DNA of 16,441 bases, taken from assembly GCA_034440255.1 (NCBI GenBank), contig JAWXBU010000246.1, positions 1-16,441 on the forward strand, read 5' to 3'. Shown here in pieces: positions 5,941 to 12,738 of the stretch. Position numbers and translations under genes: made by a program. A model generated the notes under the pieces. That model ran no database searches. It was not told where the DNA came from and saw nothing but the letters and a program-made list of their open reading frames with translations. Position 1 is the first letter of the stretch; every line of letters starts with the position of its first letter. This DNA comes from JAEUIA01 sp034440255. Its GTDB lineage: Bacteria > Planctomycetota > UBA1135 > GCA-002686595.

Positions 5941-8530
5941 GCCCTCCGAAAACGGCGCGAGCGAGCGACGTCGAGATCCGACCGGCAACCTCGGTCGCGA
6001 GATCCGTCGCTTGCGAGCGCGCGACGCAGGCGCAGCACCTCCCGTGCGGCGACCGCAGCGTCGCGCGCGTGCCGCTGCGCCGACGCACGTGCATCCGCTC
6101 GCTTGGATGCGCGAGCGCGGGTTCGAAGCGGCGTCGTTCCAACGCGAAGTGTGGAACGCCGTCGCGCGCGGAGAGAGCGGCTTGCTGCACGCCGGCACCG
6201 GTTCGGGAAAGACCTACGCCGTCTGGCTTGGCGTGCTCGAAGCCTTCGCTCCGATCGCGAAATCGCGCGGATTGCGCGTCTTGTGGGTGACGCCGATGCG
6301 TGCTCTCGCGGCGGACACACTGCGCACTTTGGCCTGCGCCACAGAAGAGCTGTGTCCGGCGTGGGAAGTGGGCGCACGCACCGGCGACACCACTTCCACC
6401 GAGCGCGCGCGACAGTCGAAGCACTTGCCCGAAGTGCTGGTGACGACGCCCGAAAGTCTCACACTGCTGCTCGCGCGCGATGATTCACGCGCCCTGTTTT
6501 TCGCACTCGACGCGGTGATCGTCGACGAATGGCACGAGCTCCTTTCGAACAAGCGCGGCGTGCAGACGCAGCTCGCACTCGCACGTCTGCGGCGCTTCAG
6601 CCCGCGCGTGCTCACGTGGGGGTTGTCGGCGACGCTCGGCGACGTCGAACTCGCGCGCGATGCGTTGCTCGGCGTGGGCGAGCGCGGAACGATCGTCACG
6701 GACGCGACGCCGAAACCCATGCGGATCGACACGCTCGTCCCCGAGAAGATCGAACGCTTTCCCTGGGGCGGACATCTCGGCTTGCGGCAACTCGCGGGTG
6801 TGGTCCGCGAGATCGAAGCGGCGTCGACGACGCTCGTCTTCTGCAATGTGCGTTCGGCGGCGGAACTCTGGTATCGAGCGCTCCTCGCCGAGCGTCCCGA
6901 GTGGGCCGGAAGGATCGCGTTGCACCACGGATCGATGCACCAAAGCGAGCGCGATTTCGTCGAGCGTTCGCTGAAGGAAGGCTCCTTGCGCGCCGTCGTG
7001 TGCACGTCGAGCCTCGATCTAGGCGTCGATTTCCTGCCGGTCGAACGTGTCCTGCAGATCGGCAGTCCGAAAGGCGTCGCGCGTCTCTTGCAGCGCGCCG
7101 GACGCTCAGGACACGCGCCGGGCCGGGTCTCGCGCGCCACCCTCGTTCCGACGAATGCGCTCGAGATCGTCGAGGCTGCTGCTGTGAGACGCGGTGTCGC
7201 GGCCGGCCGTGTCGAATCGAGCCGCGTCCCGAAGAAACCGTTCGACGTTCTCGTGCAACACGTCGTGACGTGCGCGCTCGGCGGTGGATTTCGCGTCGAC
7301 GAACTCTTCGACGAAGTGCGCACCACGCACGCGTATCGTGATCTGTCGCGGCCGGAATTCGACTGGGTCGTGGCTTTCGCGACGAACGGGGGGAACTCGC
7401 TGGAAGCCTATCCCGAGCATCACCGGTTGATCAGAGACGAGGAAATGATGTTGCGCGTGGCCACACCCGCTCTCGCCCGGCGTCATCGCATGTCGATCGG
7501 CACCATCGTCGCCGATGCGATGATCCGCGTGCAGATGTTGCGCGGCAGACGTCTCGGATCCATCGAGGAAGCGTTCGTCTCCATGTTGCGTCAGGGCGAC
7601 ACCTTCTTGTTCAGCGGCCGCGAACTCGAGCTGGTCCGCATTCACGAAATGACGGCTTGGGTGCGCGCGGCGAAAAAGGGCGCCCCGGCGGTGCCGCGTT
7701 GGAACGGCAGTCGCATGGCGTTCAGCGAAGACCTCGCGGAGTGCATGTTCGACGTGCTCGGCGATGCTGGCCGCGGGTTGTTCGTCGAGCCCGAGATGCA
7801 GGCCGTTCGTCCACTGCTCGAGTTGCAGCAGCGCTGGTCCGCTCTGCCCACCGCGCGCTCCCTCGTTCTGGAACAAATCCGCACGCGCGAGGGGCATCAC
7901 CTCTTCTGTTATCCGTTCGCCGGTCGCATCGCGCACATCGGGTTGTCCGCCCTCTTCGCGCACCGCGTGACGCGCGGAGTGCCCGGCACGTTCAGCATCT
8001 CCGTGAACGACTACGGCTTCGAATTGCTCTCCGCTGAGCCCGTGGATTGGAAAGCGCGGGTCGAGCAGGGACTCTTCGCGACGGAGAACTTGTTCGAGGA
8101 CGTGATCGCGAGTTTGAAAGGCGCGCAGCTCGCGCTGAGACGCTTTCGCGAGATCGCGCGCATTGCAGGTCTCGTCTTCTCGGGCTTTCCAGGGCAACCG
8201 AAGAGTGCGCGCCAACTGCAAGCCTCTTCGAGCCTGTTCTTCGAAGTGTTCCAGAAATACGACCCCAGCAATCTCTTGCTGTCGCAGGCCGAGCGCGAGT
8301 CGCTGGACCAAGAACTCGAAATCGGGCGACTCGGTGCGATTCTCGATCGCATGCGCGTCCAGACGCTCGTGATGTGCACACCTCCGCGTCCGACACCGTT
8401 CGCCTTTCCGCTGCTCGTCGGTCGCTTGCGTGAGCGCTTTTCGAACGAGGAAGTGTCGCAGCGCGTACAGCGCATGTTGCTCGATCTGGAACGCGTCGCG
8501 GCGAGCGAAGAGGGGGTTCGAGTTTCATGA
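5933..8530 (+). CDS. Ligase-associated Lhr-like DEXH helicase
   Basis: This is a superfamily 2 helicase of the Lhr-core type that unwinds DNA by ATP hydrolysis. Numbering from the TTG at 5933 (865 aa), Walker A is HAGTGSGKT (86-94), the DEXH box is DEWH (198-201), motif III is SAT (232-234), motif V lies in CTSSLDLGVDF (357-367) and motif VI is QRAGRSGH (387-394). The C-terminal 450 residues correspond to the winged-helix and Lhr-specific region. The start is uncertain. TTG 5933 overlaps the ligase stop by 8 bp and has AAGG nine bases upstream, but family homology only begins near residue 54 (HPLAWMRERGFEAASFQ). GTG codons at 6044 and 6089 are alternatives. The first 53 residues are Arg-rich and low-complexity. 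The phosphoesterase gene overlaps the stop by 4 bp. Confidence 0.94.
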   Translation: MGEPSENGASERRRDPTGNLGREIRRLRARDAGAAPPVRRPQRRARAAAPTHVHPLAWMRERGFEAASFQREVWNAVARGESGLLHAGTGSGKTYAVWLGVLEAFAPIAKSRGLRVLWVTPMRALAADTLRTLACATEELCPAWEVGARTGDTTSTERARQSKHLPEVLVTTPESLTLLLARDDSRALFFALDAVIVDEWHELLSNKRGVQTQLALARLRRFSPRVLTWGLSATLGDVELARDALLGVGERGTIVTDATPKPMRIDTLVPEKIERFPWGGHLGLRQLAGVVREIEAASTTLVFCNVRSAAELWYRALLAERPEWAGRIALHHGSMHQSERDFVERSLKEGSLRAVVCTSSLDLGVDFLPVERVLQIGSPKGVARLLQRAGRSGHAPGRVSRATLVPTNALEIVEAAAVRRGVAAGRVESSRVPKKPFDVLVQHVVTCALGGGFRVDELFDEVRTTHAYRDLSRPEFDWVVAFATNGGNSLEAYPEHHRLIRDEEMMLRVATPALARRHRMSIGTIVADAMIRVQMLRGRRLGSIEEAFVSMLRQGDTFLFSGRELELVRIHEMTAWVRAAKKGAPAVPRWNGSRMAFSEDLAECMFDVLGDAGRGLFVEPEMQAVRPLLELQQRWSALPTARSLVLEQIRTREGHHLFCYPFAGRIAHIGLSALFAHRVTRGVPGTFSISVNDYGFELLSAEPVDWKARVEQGLFATENLFEDVIASLKGAQLALRRFREIARIAGLVFSGFPGQPKSARQLQASSSLFFEVFQKYDPSNLLLSQAERESLDQELEIGRLGAILDRMRVQTLVMCTPPRPTPFAFPLLVGRLRERFSNEEVSQRVQRMLLDLERVAASEEGVRVS

Positions 8531-9177
8531 ACGAGATCGCGGTCGAGCTCTCCGGCGAAGAGGTGCTCCTCTCATCCGATCGAGCGCTCTACTGGCCGCG
8601 CGAGCGCAAACTGTTCGTCGCGGATGCGCACTTCGGCAAAGCGGCGGCTTTCCGCGCACGCGGCGTACCCGTCCCGCACGGTACGACGGAAGACAACTTC
8701 GCCCGGCTCGATACGCTGCTGGTGCGCTTCACACCGAGAGCTCTCGTCTTCCTCGGCGATTTCTTGCACGCGCGCGAGTCGCGCGGCGAGAGGATGACGG
8801 CGGCGCTCTCCGCGTGGCGCGCTCGGCACCCGCTCCTCGACGTGCTCCTGATCCGCGGCAACCACGACGCGCGCGCCGGTGATCCGCCAGCGGAACTGCG
8901 GTTCGTCACGTTGAATGCCCCGCACGTCGAAGGACCCTTCGAGTACTGCCATCACTCCGGCGAGCGTGAGCGCGGCTACGGTATCGTCGGCCATCTGCAC
9001 CCGTCGTTCGTGTTGCAGGGTCGCGCTCGACAATCCGTCCGATTGCCCTGTTTTTGGATGAGAAAGACGCACGTCGTGTTGCCCGCGTTCGGTGCTTTCA
9101 CCGGTACGATGGCCATCGAACGTGAGTCGGGTGATCGCGTTTTCCTCGCGGCACGCGAGCGCATCTTCGAGGCGTGA
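8527..9177 (+). CDS. pdeM: Ligase-associated phosphoesterase PdeM
   Basis: This is a calcineurin-like metallophosphoesterase of the PdeM family, thought to act as the nuclease or phosphodiesterase partner in the ligase-associated DNA damage response cassette. The 216 residues carry all the bimetal-site motifs: ADAHFGK (32-38), LGDFLHAR (76-83), IRGNHDAR (109-116), CHH (141-143) and GHLHPS (155-160). The length is normal for the family. The ATG overlaps the helicase stop codon (ATGA, 4 bp) and the stop overlaps the next start (GTGA, 4 bp), so it is translationally coupled on both sides. The exact substrate cannot be read from the sequence. Confidence 0.94.
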   Translation: MNEIAVELSGEEVLLSSDRALYWPRERKLFVADAHFGKAAAFRARGVPVPHGTTEDNFARLDTLLVRFTPRALVFLGDFLHARESRGERMTAALSAWRARHPLLDVLLIRGNHDARAGDPPAELRFVTLNAPHVEGPFEYCHHSGERERGYGIVGHLHPSFVLQGRARQSVRLPCFWMRKTHVVLPAFGAFTGTMAIERESGDRVFLAARERIFEA

Positions 9178-10409
9178 GCGCGCCGCGACCTTCCCTACGG
9201 ATTCCATTGAACCTCACTTCCTCGCACCCGTTCTGGTCGGTCAAGAACGGCATCCCGGCTAACTTTCCATCGCTGCAGCGCGACCTCTCCTGCGACGTCG
9301 TCGTCATCGGAGGGGGGATCACGGGCGCACTCGCCGCCATCCACTTGGTCGAGGCCGGTGCCAAGACCGTCGTGATCGACAAGCGCGACATCGGGACGGG
9401 CAGCACCAGCGCGAGCACCGGACTCTTGCAGTACGAGATCGACGTTCCGCTGCGCGAGTTGCGTGAGAAGATCGGGCCGCAGCAGGCCGAGCGCAGTTAC
9501 CGCCTGTGCCGCAACGCGATCGGCAAACTCGGGCGTTTGACGAAGCGCTTGAAAATCCAGTGTGCATTCGAATCGAAGCCCAGTTTGTACGCGGCGCGCC
9601 ACTGGAACGAAGTCGCGGACTTCCGCGAAGAATACCAACTGCGCAAGCGGCTCGGGTTCGAACTCCAGTACCTCGATGCGGACGAAGTGCGAGCTCTCTT
9701 TCCGTTTTCGCGACCGGCTGCGCTGTTCTCGGAAGATGGCGCGAGCGTAGATCCACACCGCCTCACGCACGGTTTGTTGCAGGCGGGGATCGGACTCGGA
9801 CTCGAGGTATACGACCGCACGGAGATGGCGCGCTACGAAGAGCGGCCGCGCGGTGTGCGCATTCAAACGGCTCAGGGGTGCACGATCACCGCCCGTCGCG
9901 CGGTGATCGCGGCGGGCTTCGAAGCGAAAGCGCTCTTGGGTATCGAGGCGGGTAGTTTCCTCTCCACGTACGCGCTCGTCAGCGAACCGCTGCCCTCGAA
10001 AACCCTGTGGCATCGGAACAGTCTGATCTGGGAGAGCGGCACGCCGTACCTGTACCTGCGCACGACGAGCGAGGGGCGCATCATCGTCGGGGGAGAGGAC
10101 GAACCGTTCGACAATGCGAAGCGCCGCGACGCTTTGATCGCGGCCAAATGCCGCACATTGCACGGCAAGTTCGCGCGCCTTTTTCCCGAGCTCGAACTGG
10201 AAGTCGCGTACGGCTGGGCGGGCACGTTCGGAGCGACCAAGGACGGGATCGCGTACATCGGAGTGCATCCGCGCTTTCCTCACGCGAGCTTCGCGCTCGG
10301 CTACGGAGGCAACGGCATCACGTTCAGCCTGATCGCGGCGGAGATCATCCGCGACGCGTGGATCGGGCGCCAGAATCGCGATGCGGAGTTGTTTCGCTTC
10401 GGGCGCTGA
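9174..10409 (+). CDS. DAO-family FAD-dependent oxidoreductase
   Basis: This is a flavin amine or amino-acid oxidoreductase of the DAO (glycine oxidase-like) fold. The 411 residues contain the dinucleotide-binding motif VVIGGGITGA (43-52), the substrate-side stretch GTGSTSASTGLLQYEID (74-90), a mid-protein ATAGF-like second motif seen here as IAAGFEAKALLG, and the C-terminal FAD-binding signature GYGGNGITFS. No Rieske domain, signal peptide or membrane segment follows, so a soluble cytoplasmic enzyme is expected. The GTG start overlaps the pdeM stop in a GTGA junction. The substrate is unknown. This gene is not part of the standard four-gene repair cassette, and coupling suggests co-expression rather than proving a shared function. 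Confidence 0.88.
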   Translation: MSAPRPSLRIPLNLTSSHPFWSVKNGIPANFPSLQRDLSCDVVVIGGGITGALAAIHLVEAGAKTVVIDKRDIGTGSTSASTGLLQYEIDVPLRELREKIGPQQAERSYRLCRNAIGKLGRLTKRLKIQCAFESKPSLYAARHWNEVADFREEYQLRKRLGFELQYLDADEVRALFPFSRPAALFSEDGASVDPHRLTHGLLQAGIGLGLEVYDRTEMARYEERPRGVRIQTAQGCTITARRAVIAAGFEAKALLGIEAGSFLSTYALVSEPLPSKTLWHRNSLIWESGTPYLYLRTTSEGRIIVGGEDEPFDNAKRRDALIAAKCRTLHGKFARLFPELELEVAYGWAGTFGATKDGIAYIGVHPRFPHASFALGYGGNGITFSLIAAEIIRDAWIGRQNRDAELFRFGR

Positions 10410-10585
10410 AGGAGTTACGGGAGCGTCGTCGTCGCGCAGGTGCACCCCTCTGTATGCAACGGTCCGTTGTAGAAACTACGCAGCCGTCGATCAGCCCTCG
10501 TCCCAAGAAGTCGCCGCTCGCGGCCGCGCGGGGTCCCGAGTTGCGGCACTGGAGTTGCCCTGCTCGAACGCATTGGGATGATCGC

Positions 10586-11251
10586 TTGATTCGCACATCG
10601 AAACTCAAACGACTGCCCAAGCACGTCGGGCTGATTCCAGACGGGAACCGTCGCTGGGCCGAGGTGCGAGGTCAGGGCAAACACGCGGGCTACGACGCTG
10701 GAGTCGAACCCGGCATCCAACTTTTGGAGTTGTGCCGGGATTTGGGTGTGCGTGAAGTCTCCATCTACGGGTTCACGAAGGAGAATGTGCGCCGCCCGGC
10801 GATCCAGGTCGCGGCCTTTCGCCAAGCCTGCGTCGCGTTTGCTCAGGCGAGCGTTCGAAGCGGTCATGCCCTGCGTGTGATCGGCGACATGCATTCGCGC
10901 GTCTTCCCTGCCGAGTTGAAGGCGTACGCACATCGCACGAGCGGTGACCTGCGCGTGAACTTGCTCGTCAACTACGGGTGGCAGTGGGATCTTCGCAACG
11001 GCTCGAGCAGCGCGGCGCCCGTAGGCGCGAGAGTGCTGCCTGCGCGATTCCACTTCGCCTCGGAAGACGTGCCCAAATTGGATCTCATCGTTCGCTGGGG
11101 CGGTCGACGCCGCCTGTCCGGATTCCTGCCGATTCAGAGCGCGTATGCCGACATCTACACGCTGGACACGCTCTGGCCGGACATGTCTCCCGGCGAACTC
11201 GTCGAGGCCCTGCACTGGCACGAGCACCAAGACGTGACGATGGGCGGATGA
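10586..11251 (+). CDS. Divergent cis-prenyltransferase (UppS family)
   Basis: cis-Prenyltransferases condense isopentenyl diphosphate onto an allylic diphosphate to make polyprenyl carriers such as undecaprenyl diphosphate. The signature IPDGNRRWA (17-25, catalytic Asp19) is followed by VSIYGFTKENVRRP, RVIGD, LVNYGWQWDL and the C-terminal block IVRWGGRRRLSGFLPIQSAY and DTLWPD. Against E. coli UppS, the RTGGEHR block reads RWGGRRR and AYAELY reads AYADIY, and the segment between NYG and DLIVR is shortened. The protein is 221 aa from the TTG at 10586, below the usual 240-260. An in-frame ATG at 10454 would add 44 residues of weaker codon bias and no homology. Neither start has a good ribosome site. 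It may make an unusual or shorter product. Confidence 0.8.
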   Translation: MIRTSKLKRLPKHVGLIPDGNRRWAEVRGQGKHAGYDAGVEPGIQLLELCRDLGVREVSIYGFTKENVRRPAIQVAAFRQACVAFAQASVRSGHALRVIGDMHSRVFPAELKAYAHRTSGDLRVNLLVNYGWQWDLRNGSSSAAPVGARVLPARFHFASEDVPKLDLIVRWGGRRRLSGFLPIQSAYADIYTLDTLWPDMSPGELVEALHWHEHQDVTMGG

Positions 11252-11252
11252 G

Positions 11253-11421
11253 CTAGTGGGCCGTAACGGCTGATTCGCTAGCAGGATTCGTCCTCATTCG
11301 TTGTCCGGCAAGAAGCGACGACGACCGCCTATCCCTAATCGATACGCCGAGGAGAAGCGCCGCCGCTCGGCGACGAAGGAGGGCGGAGCCTGCTAGCGAA
11401 TCAGCCCTTTCGGTCCACTAG
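11253..11421. repeat. Foldback element with 32-bp inverted repeats (MITE-like or structured RNA)
   Basis: The arm at 11254-11285 is the inverted complement of 11389-11420 with 29 of 32 positions identical. The next 22 bases inward still match at about 14 of 22. Both ends carry CTAG (11253-11256 and 11418-11421), which contains TA, so a transposon-style target duplication is possible but ambiguous because CTAG is palindromic. The element begins two bases after the prenyltransferase stop codon. Several mismatches between arms would be G-U pairs if transcribed. It contains no gene. The right end can also fold alone: ATCAGCCCT at 11400-11408 pairs with AGGGCTGAT at 11420-11428. Confidence 0.7.
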
Positions 11422-11643
11422 GGCTGATAGGGAGCACCGAGTGGGAAGTACGCCAAAGGGTCCTGTCGAATCGAGCACGACGTCGCCAACGTTTCGGATG
11501 CAGAGGCACAAGGACACGCAGACGACGAGTGCCGCAGACGGAATTTCCCGCGCAAGCGAGCCCGTTGCGTGAACAGGAGACGGCGTGCGTTCCGTTCCGG
11601 ATGAGCAGCGCCGTTCCGCGCCGTCGGACGCTTATGCGTGCGG
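11422..11643. other. Intergenic stretch without a supported gene
   Basis: No reading frame here has both a plausible start and a consistent codon bias. On the minus strand, one frame downstream of the small orphan gene encodes a short hydrophobic stretch, but it follows two stop codons (TAG, TAA) and lacks a start. No terminator with a T tract is evident for either converging unit. Confidence 0.4.
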
Positions 11644-11940
11644 CTAGGCCGGTCGCGCGCGGACGCCGAAAACGTGAGAACGCGTGACACGGAACGGGTC
11701 GCCCAATCGCAAGATGCGTTGGGTTGCTCCGACGTACACGTCGTGCAGCGCGCGCACTTGCAAACTCTCGCCGTCCACTTCGACGATCTCCGCGTACATC
11801 TCGTCGTCGAAGTTGGCGATGTCCAGGTACAAGGTGATGCGGTTGCCTGCATCCACGCTCGCTCGCGCAAGTGAGAGGGGATGCTGCTTCGCGTCGACGG
11901 CGAAAACCGAACCGGAAACTGCGTAGCGCTTGAATTGCAC
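11644..11940 (-). CDS. Small hypothetical protein, 98 aa
   Basis: I do not recognise a family. The minus-strand frame runs from a GTG at 11938-11940 to TAG at 11644-11646, and an in-frame TAG lies 9 bp upstream of the GTG, so the start is well bounded. Codon third positions are about 80 percent G/C, like the clear genes around it. The translation alternates beta-type segments (ITLYLDIANFDDEMYAEIVE, then VRALHDVYVG), suggesting a small beta-rich soluble domain. There is no signal peptide or membrane segment. No strong Shine-Dalgarno sequence precedes it. It converges on the prenyltransferase unit. It could be a remnant of a longer gene. Confidence 0.5.
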   Translation of the reverse strand: MQFKRYAVSGSVFAVDAKQHPLSLARASVDAGNRITLYLDIANFDDEMYAEIVEVDGESLQVRALHDVYVGATQRILRLGDPFRVTRSHVFGVRARPA

Positions 11941-12007
11941 CGCGTGATGCTAATTCTCGCTCTCGCGCGCGCCGGATTTGGCCCGGAATGTTGGGCAAAA
12001 TACGTAG

Positions 12008-12412
12008 AAGTACTTATGCGGCGACAACAGCAGCGCGTTGTGGAGGAGGGGGGCTGAAGAGCACTTCTGGCACGCGCTCTCGTCTCAGCTGGAGCTCGGA
12101 ACGCTCCACGATCGCTACGACAACACAGGCACGTGAATGACACGTGGCGTGCTCGCTCCGCCGAACTCCGCCGCCCGGATGGCTCGGACGGCCTGCGAGT
12201 TCTCGGCGAGCACACGCATTCGCCGGGTGCTTCACGTCCTCAACGCAGCGGAAATCAAGTCGCTGAATGACATGAAGGACTTCGAGAAGCTCTTGCTGAA
12301 GTTGCCGATAGGGACCTTCCCAGACAACCACTCGCTGTTCAGGCTCGAGTCGCCCTTGTACTTCCAGAGCGATGACCACGGAATGTCGACTTGCTCCGGG
12401 TTCTTCGACTAG
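12008..12412 (+). pseudogene. Plus-strand reading frame broken by one in-frame TGA
   Basis: One frame is open from 12008 to the TAG at 12410-12412 except for a TGA at 12134-12136. The part before it reads like protein with good codon bias (AEEHFWHALSSQLELGTLHD). The part after it, which alone starts with ATG 12137 (91 aa), ends with a well-biased stretch around LNAAEIKSLNDMKDFEKLLL and LPIGTFPDNHSLFRLESP. Third-position G/C is near 90 percent from about 12240 onward. I recognise no family. Options are a decayed gene, a short intact 91-aa gene from 12137, or a sequencing error. The intrinsic terminator at 12503-12547 lies downstream in the same direction, which supports plus-strand transcription. 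The overlapping minus-strand frame has much poorer codon bias. Confidence 0.4.
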
Positions 12413-12502
12413 TCGAAATTGCCCTGAGTGAGCGGCTTTCCGCTCGATCCTGCCCTGCGCCCCTGCTCTGCCGCGTAAGGGCTGGGATCCTCCACCCCCA
12501 CA

Positions 12503-12547
12503 CTGCCGCGCGAGCCCGCCAGGAACGCGCGGCAGCTTCGTTTTTTT
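12503..12547 (+). terminator. Intrinsic terminator
   Basis: CTGCCGCGCG (12503-12512) pairs perfectly with CGCGCGGCAG (12526-12535) over a 13-nt loop, followed after CTTCG by seven T residues (12541-12547). The T tract begins five bases after the stem, slightly further than ideal. It would end transcription from the interrupted frame upstream, or act as an attenuator for the exported-protein gene. Confidence 0.7.
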
Positions 12548-12564
12548 GCACTCTTGGGCGACGG

Positions 12565-12582
12565 TTGCCGACGGCTCGGCAA
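12565..12582. repeat. Short inverted repeat upstream of exported-protein gene
   Basis: TTGCCGA (12565-12571) and TCGGCAA (12576-12582) form a perfect 7-bp inverted repeat around CGGC. It lies between the terminator and the exported-protein gene, so it may be an operator or part of an mRNA leader fold. Confidence 0.4.
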
Positions 12583-12738
12583 GTTGGATTGTCCCCGGAT
12601 TGCGCGCGGCAGCATAGGATGGAGCGAGTCATCCCCGCGCATGCGACCTTGCCAGCGCGAGTGTGGATCCGGACACTTCTCACCCTCACCCACCAAACTC
12701 TCGAGCGGCACGGCGCCCTCGTTCAGAGGATCCCCAAC

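Larger units (their letters stand above)
12413..12738. other. Intergenic region with terminator and palindrome
   Basis: This stretch before the exported protein has no supported gene, although a frame is open through it. It holds the terminator at 12503-12547 and an inverted repeat at 12565-12582. A -10-like TAGGAT lies at 12615-12620 without a well-placed -35. A promoter for the exported-protein gene should lie between 12548 and 12738. Confidence 0.5.

Noticed and set aside
5005..6198. Minus-strand 397-aa frame opposite the ligase
   Set aside because: It is a shadow frame caused by high GC. The plus strand carries all ligase motifs.
10007..10453. Long upstream extension of the prenyltransferase frame
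   Set aside because: It lies inside the oxidoreductase gene in another frame, is Arg-rich as expected for a shadow frame, and adds no homology.
11430..11640. Hydrophobic minus-strand stretch following the 98-aa gene in the same frame
   Set aside because: Two stop codons (TAG then TAA) precede it and no start codon lies before the hydrophobic segment. Read-through is unsupported.
11418..12215. Long minus-strand frame of 265 aa
   Set aside because: Its composition (Arg, Ser and Thr rich, low in hydrophobic residues) is that of a shadow frame, and it overlaps the better-supported 98-aa gene.
12014..12379. Minus-strand 121-aa frame
   Set aside because: Third-position G/C is only about half, whereas the opposite plus-strand frame shows the strong bias typical of this genome.
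12391..12738. N-terminal extension of the exported protein from 12391
   Set aside because: It crosses the terminator at 12503-12547, has no signal peptide, and the ATG at 12739 has a good ribosome site followed directly by a signal peptide.
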